From: Coriobacteriia bacterium | GTDB taxonomy: Bacteria > Actinomycetota > Coriobacteriia > Anaerosomatales > JAENZW01 | DNA length: 5,113 nt | Assembly: GCA_029858605.1 (NCBI GenBank) | Contig: JAOUET010000135.1 | Coordinates: 1 to 5,113 of the forward strand | Direction: 5' to 3' | Shown here: piece by piece, positions 1 through 5,113 of the stretch | Layout: every line of letters begins with the position of its first letter | Numbering within the stretch: position 1 is the stretch's first letter | Notes under the pieces: model-generated | What the model saw: the letters and a program-made list of their open reading frames with translations, nothing else | Told to the model about the DNA's origin: nothing | Databases searched by the model: none | Program-made: the position numbers and the translations under genes

Positions 1-96
1 CTGGGGACAGAGGGACTTCGCGGGAGCTTTGAGGGCGTGGTTGGCGCGTCGCGCATCGCGCGTCGCGGCCGTCCTCCGCTGCTTGGGTACGGGCAT
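1..96 (-). CDS. rpmF: 50S ribosomal protein L32 (3' end beyond window)
   Basis: This is the first 32 codons of ribosomal protein L32, a small component of the 50S subunit; the rest runs off the left edge. The translation begins MPVPKQRRTATRDARRAN and continues to SLCPQ. The MxVPK start, the Arg/Ala-rich basic stretch ending in RRANH (residues 16-20) and the CPQ at residues 30-32 are L32 hallmarks. The Cys at residue 30 would be the first ligand of the zinc ribbon, so this looks like the zinc-binding form, but the other ligands are outside the window. The ATG start has a strong ribosome binding site five bases upstream. The gene follows the DUF177 gene, the classic yceD-rpmF pairing, but after a gap of about 105 bases holding possible regulatory signals. 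It is too short to appear in a length-filtered ORF scan. Confidence 0.95.
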   Translation of the reverse strand, partial: MPVPKQRRTAATRDARRANHALKAPAKSLCPQ

Positions 97-101
97 GGCT
101 A

Positions 102-108
102 CTCCTCT
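102..108 (-). promoter_or_regulatory. Ribosome binding site of rpmF
   Basis: On the minus strand AGAGGAG lies five bases before the ATG of rpmF. It is a good match to the anti-Shine-Dalgarno sequence and fixes the start of this partial gene. Confidence 0.8.
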
Positions 109-141
109 CGCATGCAGCCTGAGCCGCAGAATGATCTTTCA

Positions 142-160
142 CGTGCGTCGTGAACGCACG
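142..160. repeat. Perfect 7-bp inverted repeat in the rpmF leader
   Basis: CGTGCGT (142-148) and ACGCACG (154-160) are exact reverse complements separated by a 5-base loop. No T-rich tract follows on either strand, so it does not resemble an intrinsic terminator. It would lie at or near the 5' end of a transcript from the proposed promoter at 168-196. It could be a stabilising RNA hairpin, a leader for feedback control, or a DNA operator. The sequence alone does not separate these. Confidence 0.55.
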
Positions 161-167
161 GTCGCAC

Positions 168-196
168 ATGATAGCACAGCTCCAAGTGCGTGTGCA
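168..196 (-). promoter_or_regulatory. Possible promoter for rpmF and downstream genes
   Basis: On the minus strand there is a TATCAT -10 hexamer (168-173) with a TGn extension in front of it, and a TGCACA -35-like hexamer (191-196) at an ideal 17-base spacing. The -10 matches the sigma-70 consensus at four of six positions and the -35 also at four of six. The predicted transcription start is near 161-162, leaving a leader of about 65 bases before the rpmF ATG. It sits in the only sizeable intergenic gap of the window, which favours a real internal promoter, but chance matches of this quality are common. Confidence 0.4.
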
Positions 197-201
197 CCGA
201 C

Positions 202-750
202 CTAGTCCTCGGGTTCTTGTTGCCCGGAGTCATCGTCGATCATGAGCGTACGCAAGACGTCGAACGGGCTCGCCGAAGCGACGGTTTCGTGGCACCCACA
301 CTCAGCGGCATTGAGATCGGCGCCGCAGGACGGGCAGATCCCCTTGCATTCGTCGTCGTGTAGCGGCGCCAAAGGAAGCTCCACTCGAAGAGCCGATTCG
401 ACTGCGCGCGACAAGTCGACCTTGCCTGCGGTGATGGGCTCGGCGTCCTCTTCTTCCTCCCAGGTCTCATCGAGCGATTGCACGTAGAGGCCTTGCACAT
501 CGCCCCTCACGTGGAGGGTGAACGGCGCCAGGCAACGCGAACAGTCGACCCTGAAGTCGGCGTCAACAGTGCCCGACGCGACGACCCCTTCGCCTGCGTG
601 TGAGACCAGGACGTCGATCGTGGCGGCATCGGCCGGAACGAAAGCAGACTCCCCCATCATGAGCGTTCCGACGGCGACGGTACGTTGCACCGCCACGGAC
701 GCGCCGTGTTCGGTGAGCAACTCCCCGACGTCGATTTGAAGAGGTTCCAC
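202..750 (-). CDS. yceD: DUF177 (YceD family) protein, 23S rRNA accumulation / ribosome biogenesis
   Basis: A 182-residue cytoplasmic protein of the DUF177/YceD family, known to be needed for 23S rRNA accumulation in bacteria and plastids and typically encoded just before rpmF, as here. The N-terminus has the family pattern QIDVGELL (residues 5-12). A first cysteine pair lies in DCSRCLAPF (C70, C73). A second cluster lies in CKGICPSCGADLN plus CGC (C135, C139, C142, C151, C153), suggesting metal binding. A glutamate-rich stretch, ETWEEEEDAE, spans residues 95-104, and the tail is acidic. The start is GTG, two bases after the stop of the preceding gene, with no clear Shine-Dalgarno, so translation probably depends on coupling. 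Next in-frame ATG codons are at residues 31-32 and would remove the conserved N-terminus. The family assignment is firm; the molecular activity is not established. Confidence 0.88.
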   Translation of the reverse strand: MEPLQIDVGELLTEHGASVAVQRTVAVGTLMMGESAFVPADAATIDVLVSHAGEGVVASGTVDADFRVDCSRCLAPFTLHVRGDVQGLYVQSLDETWEEEEDAEPITAGKVDLSRAVESALRVELPLAPLHDDECKGICPSCGADLNAAECGCHETVASASPFDVLRTLMIDDDSGQQEPED

Positions 751-752
751 GG

Positions 753-1214
753 CTACTGTCGCTGCTGGCCGACCTTGCCCTGCAGCCGGTCGCGACCGCG
801 CTGAACGGCCGTGAGCAGCTTGCCCAGATTGACCTCGAGATTCGCGAGCATCTCGTCTGCGTAGTCCTCGGCGCCTAGGCGGATCTCGCGCTCCTTGGAA
901 CGGGCGTCGTCGAGTATCGCGGCAGCCTGCTGTTCCGCGAGTTTGACGACCTCCTGCTCGCTCGCAAGTGCCTGCGCGCGCTCCTTGGCCTCCTCGAGAA
1001 TCCTGTTGGCTTCCCTCTCGGCCTCCTCGAGCATCTCCTGACGCTCCTTGACTATCCAGCGCGCCTGCTTGAGCTCGTCGGGGAACTGAGCGCGAATCTC
1101 GTCGATGATCTCATAGACCTTCTCGGGATCGACGAGTTTCGAGCTCGAGAACGGGAGCGAGCGCCCGCCGTCTACAAGCTCCTCGATCCGATCGATGAGG
1201 GCCATGATGTCCAT
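753..1214 (-). CDS. Short SepIVA/DivIVA-like coiled-coil protein
   Basis: A 153-residue, highly charged protein with no membrane segment or signal peptide. Residues 1-51 form a conserved-looking head: MDIMALIDRIEELVDGGRSL, then DPEKVYEIIDEIRAQFPDEL at residues 29-48. Residues about 50-118 are Ala/Glu/Arg/Lys-rich heptad-like coiled coil. The tail, about 118-144, contains YADEMLANLEVNL and VQRGRDRL. From memory, the head and tail resemble mycobacterial SepIVA (Rv2927c), a DivIVA-domain protein required for septation that is encoded beside DUF177 and rnc. That protein is about 245 residues, so this one has a much shorter central coil. Such proteins are often auto-annotated as ATPase or ATP synthase subunit because of the coil; no Walker motif is present. 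The ATG is set by GGGAGG six bases upstream; the ATG at codon 4 is too far from it. A role in cell division or envelope growth is inference. Confidence 0.75.
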   Translation of the reverse strand: MDIMALIDRIEELVDGGRSLPFSSSKLVDPEKVYEIIDEIRAQFPDELKQARWIVKERQEMLEEAEREANRILEEAKERAQALASEQEVVKLAEQQAAAILDDARSKEREIRLGAEDYADEMLANLEVNLGKLLTAVQRGRDRLQGKVGQQRQ

Positions 1215-1220
1215 GAACGT

Positions 1221-1226
1221 CCTCCC
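1221..1226 (-). promoter_or_regulatory. Ribosome binding site of the SepIVA-like gene
   Basis: GGGAGG on the minus strand directly follows the TAA stop of coaD and lies six bases before the ATG at 1214. It chooses this ATG over the in-frame ATG three codons later. Confidence 0.8.
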
Positions 1227-1718
1227 TTAACGGGACCGTGCCAGCTTCTCTGCAAGGGCTTCGTCTACGTGTTCGGGAACGAGTCCGACCACCGAGCCCC
1301 CGTGACTCGCAATCTCTTTGACCGCCGAAGAACTCAAGTACATGTAGTCCGGTATGGCCATTATGAACATCGTCTCGATTCGGCGGTCGAGACGGTAGTT
1401 CAACTGGGCCATCTGGAACTCGCGCTCGAAATCCGTGACGGCGCGCAGCCCCTTGATGATGACTGTCGCCTCTACCTCGTGCGCGAAATCCACCAACAGG
1501 TTATCAAAAGGACGGACGGACACGTTAGCGAGATGCGAGGTTGCTTTCTCGATCAGGGAAACGCGTTCCTCGGCCGAGAACAGGGGACCGCCGCCCTTGT
1601 CCGGACTCAGCGCCACGCCGACCACGAGTTCGTCGAGCAATGCGGCGGCGCGCTCGATGATGTCGAGGTGACCCGAAGTCATCGGATCGTAGGTCCCGGG
1701 GCACAGCCCGCGCCTCAT
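1227..1718 (-). CDS. coaD: Phosphopantetheine adenylyltransferase
   Basis: Catalyses transfer of AMP from ATP to 4'-phosphopantetheine, giving dephospho-CoA and pyrophosphate, the penultimate step of coenzyme A synthesis in the cytoplasm. The product is 163 residues, the normal family length. The nucleotidyltransferase signature is PGTYDPMTSGHLD (residues 7-19, with H17 of the TxGH motif). K41 matches the conserved phosphopantetheine-binding lysine. KGLRAVTDFERE (89-100) carries the GLR motif, with Lys where E. coli has Arg88, as I recall for mycobacterial CoaD. YLSSSAVKEIA (127-137) is the C-terminal SSS motif. A small GGG stretch after K41 makes that loop about two residues longer than in E. 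coli. The same frame stays open upstream to 1838, but the ATG at 1718 is right: the family motif begins at residue 7, GGGAGGG precedes it, and it overlaps the rsmD stop as ATGA. Confidence 0.97.
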   Translation of the reverse strand: MRRGLCPGTYDPMTSGHLDIIERAAALLDELVVGVALSPDKGGGPLFSAEERVSLIEKATSHLANVSVRPFDNLLVDFAHEVEATVIIKGLRAVTDFEREFQMAQLNYRLDRRIETMFIMAIPDYMYLSSSAVKEIASHGGSVVGLVPEHVDEALAEKLARSR

Positions 1719-2296
1719 CCGTTCTGCCCTCCCGTCCTGTAGACGGCCATGTCGACCTCCGTCGAACCGTAGCGTCTCGAGCCCACCGACTCGAAGCGGA
1801 GCGGCCAATCGGCGGCACTCCCGACGGCGTGCTCCCACACGACGACGGCATCCGGAGCCAAGCGCATGTCTTTGCAGAGCGTCTCTATGAGTACCCTGAC
1901 CTCGAACTTGTTGATTCTATAGGGAGGGTCGAGAAAGAGCAACGTGAATGCCTCCCCGTGCAGCGCACCTCCGCGAACGGCCCTGTCGAGCGTCGTCGGG
2001 ACGATTGCGCAGGTCTGGGACACCCCAAGCTCGTCGATGTTTCGCCGAAGAGCCTTCAGGGCGGGTGCCGAACGCTCGACGAACGTGGCCGAGAAAGCCC
2101 CTCGCGAGATCGCCTCCAGTCCCAGCGCGCCGGAACCGGCGTATGCGTCCAGGACGACGGTGCCTTCACATCCGCCGAGGACGGCGTCGAGGCGGCTGAA
2201 CAGAGCCTCTCGGACTCGATCGGCAGTTGGCCTCGTGGCGGTACCCGCGGGTGCGTGGACTTGACGCCCGCGGTGTACTCCACCGGTGATCCTCAT
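1715..2296 (-). CDS. rsmD: 16S rRNA (guanine(966)-N(2))-methyltransferase
   Basis: SAM-dependent methyltransferase that modifies G966 of 16S rRNA during 30S assembly. The 193-residue product begins MRITGGVHRGRQV, the usual RsmD N-terminus. TRPTADRVREALFSRL (residues 21-36) is the family signature. VLDAYAGSGALGLEA (48-62) is the SAM-binding motif I, and LDPPY (122-126) is the catalytic NPPY-type motif IV. The length is normal. The ATG at 2296 overlaps the recG stop as ATGA, with GGTGAG seven bases before it. A GTG seven codons upstream is in frame, but the family consensus starts at the ATG. Its own stop overlaps the coaD start in the same way. rsmD-coaD is one of the most widely conserved gene pairs in bacteria, often annotated as linked only through coupled expression. 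Confidence 0.96.
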   Translation of the reverse strand: MRITGGVHRGRQVHAPAGTATRPTADRVREALFSRLDAVLGGCEGTVVLDAYAGSGALGLEAISRGAFSATFVERSAPALKALRRNIDELGVSQTCAIVPTTLDRAVRGGALHGEAFTLLFLDPPYRINKFEVRVLIETLCKDMRLAPDAVVVWEHAVGSAADWPLRFESVGSRRYGSTEVDMAVYRTGGQNG

Positions 2297-4395
2297 CCTG
2301 CGCTCACCCACTTCCACGTCTTGTCGAAGTGGCGGCGGATTTCCGCAAGCAGCGGTCCATGCTGGGGTTCGGCCAGGTGCGGGTCTTGTGCAACGAGAGT
2401 GCGCGCGTCTTGGCGGGCGGCGTCGAGAAGGTCGGCGTCCTCGATGAGGGACGCCAGCCGTAGGGACGGCAGGCCGTGTTGACGCTCCCCGAGCAGTTCG
2501 CCCTCGCCCCGCAGAGCGAGATCGTGTTCGGCGAGTTCGAAACCGTCGTGTGTGGCGACGATGGCTTCCATCCGACGCTTCCCCTCTTGAGTTCTGGGGT
2601 CGGCGAAGAGAAGGAAGGTTCCGGCATGTTTGCCGCGTCCGACCCTGCCGCGAAGCTGATGGAGCTGAGCAAGACCGAAGCGCTCGGCATCCTCGACCAC
2701 CATGATCGTGGCGTTCGGCACGTCTATTCCCACCTCGATGACGGTCGTTGAAACGAGGACATCTATCTCACCGGAGCGGAAGGCGTCCATGACGTCGATC
2801 TTCTCCGGGGACTTCATTCGGCCAGTGAGAAGACCGACGCGCAGATCCGGGAAGACGTCGCGCTTGAGCCGCTCGGCCTCTTCGACTGCAGCGCGGGCCT
2901 CGGTGGCGTCGGAGACGTCTACGAGGGCGCAGACCACGTAGGCTTGGCGACCTTCGCGCACCGCTGACGTGACCGCATCGTAGGCCTTGTTTCGCTGCGA
3001 CCGGCGCACGATGGACGTCGTGACTTGAGGTGTGTCGACGTGCGGGCGCTCACGCAGATAGGAGGCCTCGAGGTCTCCGTAGAGAGTGAGCGCGAGGCTG
3101 CGAGGAATCGGCGTGGCAGTCATGACGAGCATGTCTGCGGCGGGCCCTTTCGATCTCAAACCGAGTCGCTGCGAAACGCCGAAACGGTGTTGCTCGTCGA
3201 CGATGGCAAGGGTCAGACGCTCGAAATCCACGTCCTTCTCGATGAGGGCGTGCGTCCCAAGAGCGACCGTCGCGGTGCCGTTCGCGATGCGCGCGAGAGC
3301 GTCTCGCCGCTCACCGGCGCCAAGGGAGCCGGTGAGTAGAACCCAAGACACCCCCGCATCTTCCAGAACGGGTCCGAGTTTGTGGGCGTACTGCGTCGCG
3401 AGCACTTCCGTCGGTGCCATCATGGCCGCCTGAGTCCCTGTGTCGGCAACGGCAGACAGCGCGTGGGCGGCCACCGCGGTCTTGCCCGTTCCCACGTCCC
3501 CGAGCAACAGCCGGTTCATCGGTTCGTCGCAAGCCATGTCCGCGAGGATATCGGCGACTGCGTGCTTCTGATCGTTGGTGAGCGCGAACGAGAGCTTCTC
3601 GGGGAGACGCGCCAAGATGTCGCCGTCGACGACGTGTTGTACGCCCGTACGATCCTTGGTGACCACGTGCCGATGCATCGCCATGCCCAGTTGGAGGATG
3701 AAGAGTTCCTCGTAGGCGAGTCTCGTTCTGGCCGAAGACAGGTCGGCAGCGTCCCGGGGGAAGTGGATGGACTCCAATGCGCGACCGAGCGGATAGAGTG
3801 CCCTGCTCTCTCGAACGGATACCGGCATGAAGTCCGGCACGTCGGCGAAGTCCTCGATCGCGTTGGCCACCAGGCGCCGTATCCAGTTGGTGGAGAGTCC
3901 CTCCGTTGCGCGGTGCACGGGGAGTATTCGGCCCACGCGATCGGCTTCGTCTGCCGCTCCAAGTTTCTCTACGTATGGGTTCTTGATCTGCTTGAGGCCG
4001 TAGTCGATCTCCACAGTACCCGCGAAAGCGATCCGTTCGCCCTGGACGAACCGGTTGGCCATGAACGGTTGATTGAACCAGACTCCGAGCACAACGCCCG
4101 TGCCGTCGACTATGGCGACTTCGACTATGGAGAGTCGCGGCCGAGGTCGCTTGACCTTGACGTCGTGAACGCGTCCGACGACGGTAGCGTCTTGACCTGC
4201 GACTACTTCGCCGAGCGACGAAACGCTGGTGAGATCCAGGTAGCGGAAGGGATAGTGGCGCAGCAGGTCCTCGACCGAGTCGATTCCCAGACGCGAAAGC
4301 GATTCCGCACGAGCCTCGTCGACGAGCCGGACGGCAGTCGCCGGCTCACCCCAGCGCGCGCGCGCAGCGACGCGGTCGAGAGCGTCTTGGGGCAC
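2293..4395 (-). CDS. recG: ATP-dependent DNA helicase RecG
   Basis: Double-stranded DNA translocase that regresses stalled replication forks and processes branched recombination intermediates. The 700-residue product is full length for the family. The N-terminal wedge/OB-fold part (about 1-260) includes YPFRYLDLTS near 48-57 and the OB strand GVWFNQPF at 104-111. Helicase domain 1 has DQKHAV (275-280), Walker A GDVGTGKT (299-306), APTEVLATQ (327-335), the DEQH box with HRFG (400-406) and TATPIPRSLALTLYGDL (426-442). Domain 2 has STTVIEVGIDVPNAT (549-563), the arginine-finger motif QLHQLRGRVGRG (577-588) and the RecG TRG region at 617-641. The start is GTG with AGGAG five bases upstream; that AGGAG overlaps the degV stop. 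No broken motif is seen. Its 3' end overlaps rsmD by four bases. Confidence 0.98.
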   Translation of the reverse strand: MPQDALDRVAARARWGEPATAVRLVDEARAESLSRLGIDSVEDLLRHYPFRYLDLTSVSSLGEVVAGQDATVVGRVHDVKVKRPRPRLSIVEVAIVDGTGVVLGVWFNQPFMANRFVQGERIAFAGTVEIDYGLKQIKNPYVEKLGAADEADRVGRILPVHRATEGLSTNWIRRLVANAIEDFADVPDFMPVSVRESRALYPLGRALESIHFPRDAADLSSARTRLAYEELFILQLGMAMHRHVVTKDRTGVQHVVDGDILARLPEKLSFALTNDQKHAVADILADMACDEPMNRLLLGDVGTGKTAVAAHALSAVADTGTQAAMMAPTEVLATQYAHKLGPVLEDAGVSWVLLTGSLGAGERRDALARIANGTATVALGTHALIEKDVDFERLTLAIVDEQHRFGVSQRLGLRSKGPAADMLVMTATPIPRSLALTLYGDLEASYLRERPHVDTPQVTTSIVRRSQRNKAYDAVTSAVREGRQAYVVCALVDVSDATEARAAVEEAERLKRDVFPDLRVGLLTGRMKSPEKIDVMDAFRSGEIDVLVSTTVIEVGIDVPNATIMVVEDAERFGLAQLHQLRGRVGRGKHAGTFLLFADPRTQEGKRRMEAIVATHDGFELAEHDLALRGEGELLGERQHGLPSLRLASLIEDADLLDAARQDARTLVAQDPHLAEPQHGPLLAEIRRHFDKTWKWVSAG

Positions 4396-4400
4396 GGTCG

Positions 4401-4405
4401 CTCCT
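4401..4405 (-). promoter_or_regulatory. Ribosome binding site of recG, overlapping the degV stop
   Basis: The minus strand reads TAGGAG at 4406-4401: the first three bases are the degV stop and the last five are the Shine-Dalgarno for recG, five bases before its GTG. This supports the GTG start and suggests that ribosomes finishing degV re-initiate on recG. Confidence 0.75.
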
Positions 4406-5113
4406 AGGCAGGAAGGAAGGCACAGCCGACGGCACCGGGGCCCGCATACGTTCCTATGACCGCACCGACGAGGCCGTCGGAGTCCACCGTGAAGTCGGCC
4501 CCCGCGTCCTCCAGCGCGCGACGCAGTTCTTCGGAGAGGTCAGGACGACACGCGCTGAGAAACGCGACGCGAAGCCGGTGCTTCTTGGACTCTTCGGCAA
4601 CGTGCGCCGCAAGCTCGGCCATGGCCTTCTTCAGTCCCTTGACCTTCTTGAAGGGCTCGATGGTCCCCTCCTCGTTGAAGGTCAGGACGGGCTTGATATT
4701 GAGGACCGAAGCGGCGAGGCCGCTCGCCTTGCCCGCCCGCCCTCCTTTCACGAGATACTCCAGCGTGTCGAGGATGAAGAACAGCTGACACTGCTTGGAC
4801 GATTCGTGCGCGAGAGCCTCGATCTCGCTGGCGGAAGCGCCGGCGTCGCGTGCCTCGACTGCCTTCTTGACGACAAGCCCCGTGCCTTGGGAAACGAGCT
4901 TGGTGTCCACGACTCGCACGGACCCGGGATGGTCCGAAATGGAGTCAGCCCCAGCGAGTGCCGACTCGTACGTTCCCGAGAGCGGAGACGTCAAGTGTAT
5001 GGACACGATGTCCGAGCATCCCGCGTCGAACAAAGCCCCGTACGCTTGCTTGAAGTCCTCGGGTGTGGGTTGAGACGTCTTCGGTAGACTCGACGACTCG
5101 ACCAGACGTTTGA
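4404..5113 (-). CDS. DegV-family (FakB-like) fatty-acid-binding protein, N-terminus beyond window
   Basis: 235 codons are visible; the frame stays open to the right edge, so roughly the first 45-60 residues are missing. DegV/FakB proteins bind a fatty acid and present it to the kinase FakA for phosphorylation. In visible numbering: LPKTSQPTPEDF (9-20) is the conserved TSQP motif. SIHLTSPLSGTYESA (37-51) carries the SGTY lipid-binding motif. VVDTKLVSQGTGL follows, then FILDTLEYLVKGGRAGKASG and LNIKPVLTFNEEGTIEPF, and finally GTYAGPGAVG near the end, where many relatives have GTHxGPG. Any start near 5031 (TTG) would be an artefact, since it cuts off the TSQP motif. The gene sits eight bases before recG. 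In several phyla the order is DAK2/FakA gene, degV, recG, so fakA is the expected right-hand neighbour; this cannot be seen here. Which lipid it binds is unknown. Confidence 0.93.
   Translation of the reverse strand, partial: KRLVESSSLPKTSQPTPEDFKQAYGALFDAGCSDIVSIHLTSPLSGTYESALAGADSISDHPGSVRVVDTKLVSQGTGLVVKKAVEARDAGASASEIEALAHESSKQCQLFFILDTLEYLVKGGRAGKASGLAASVLNIKPVLTFNEEGTIEPFKKVKGLKKAMAELAAHVAEESKKHRLRVAFLSACRPDLSEELRRALEDAGADFTVDSDGLVGAVIGTYAGPGAVGCAFLPA

Noticed and set aside
45..67. Direct repeat CGCGTCGCG (45-53 and 59-67)
   Set aside because: It lies inside rpmF and reflects Arg/Ala codons in the basic part of L32, not a repeat element.
142..160. The inverted repeat as an intrinsic terminator of the upstream cluster
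   Set aside because: The stem is followed by a mixed sequence on both strands, with no run of T residues.
753..1214. ATPase or ATP synthase b subunit
   Set aside because: No Walker motif or membrane helix is present; similarity would come only from the charged coiled coil.
1719..1838. A 40-residue N-terminal extension of CoaD
   Set aside because: The extension is out-of-frame rsmD coding sequence rich in Arg and Gly. The family starts a few residues before PGTYDP, and the ATG at 1718 has a ribosome binding site.
2297..2317. GTG start seven codons upstream for RsmD
   Set aside because: The RsmD consensus begins at MRI, and the ATG at 2296 overlaps the recG stop in the same way as the next junction.
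1829..2482. A 217-codon open frame on the plus strand
   Set aside because: It runs antisense across coaD-upstream, rsmD and recG sequence, shows no domain, and is best explained as a shadow frame.
3382..4407. A long 341-codon open frame on the plus strand
   Set aside because: It lies wholly antisense to recG, whose motifs are intact. Its translation shows no recognisable domain, and long antisense frames are expected in GC-rich genes.
5031..5033. TTG as the start of the DegV-family gene
   Set aside because: The same frame continues upstream to the window edge and includes the conserved TSQP motif, so the gene is truncated by the window, not started here.

Overview
The window is a GC-rich piece of bacterial chromosome. 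All seven genes lie on the minus strand and are packed almost end to end, so transcription runs from right to left. In transcription order they are: a DegV-family fatty-acid-binding protein (N-terminus outside the window), recG, rsmD, coaD, a short SepIVA/DivIVA-like coiled-coil protein, a DUF177/YceD protein, and rpmF (ribosomal protein L32, C-terminus outside the window). No mobile element, tRNA, rRNA or CRISPR array is visible, and no stretch over 300 bases lacks a gene.

The organism is probably an actinomycetote. High GC, GTG starts on two genes, a CoaD with the actinobacterial-style KGLR motif, and a SepIVA-like gene directly before DUF177 all point that way. DegV directly before recG and rpmF directly after DUF177 suggest a deep-branching class such as Coriobacteriia rather than the mycobacterial type. 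That finer placement is inference from gene order.

Layout: degV ends 8 bases before recG. The recG/rsmD and rsmD/coaD junctions are both 4-base ATGA overlaps. coaD and the coiled-coil gene are 12 bases apart, and the coiled-coil gene and DUF177 are 2 bases apart. The first six genes therefore look like one translationally coupled transcript. The only real gap is about 105 bases before rpmF. It holds a perfect 7-bp inverted repeat, repeated GTGCG pentamers, a plausible promoter and a good ribosome binding site, so rpmF may be separately controlled.

The genes are housekeeping: fatty-acid handling (DegV), fork and recombination repair (RecG), 16S rRNA methylation (RsmD), coenzyme A synthesis (CoaD), probable septation or envelope growth (SepIVA-like), 23S rRNA/ribosome assembly (DUF177) and the large ribosomal subunit (L32). 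This is a growth-linked cluster seen with variations across bacteria. I found no convincing undescribed system. The points most worth a second look are the compact SepIVA-like protein and the rpmF leader.
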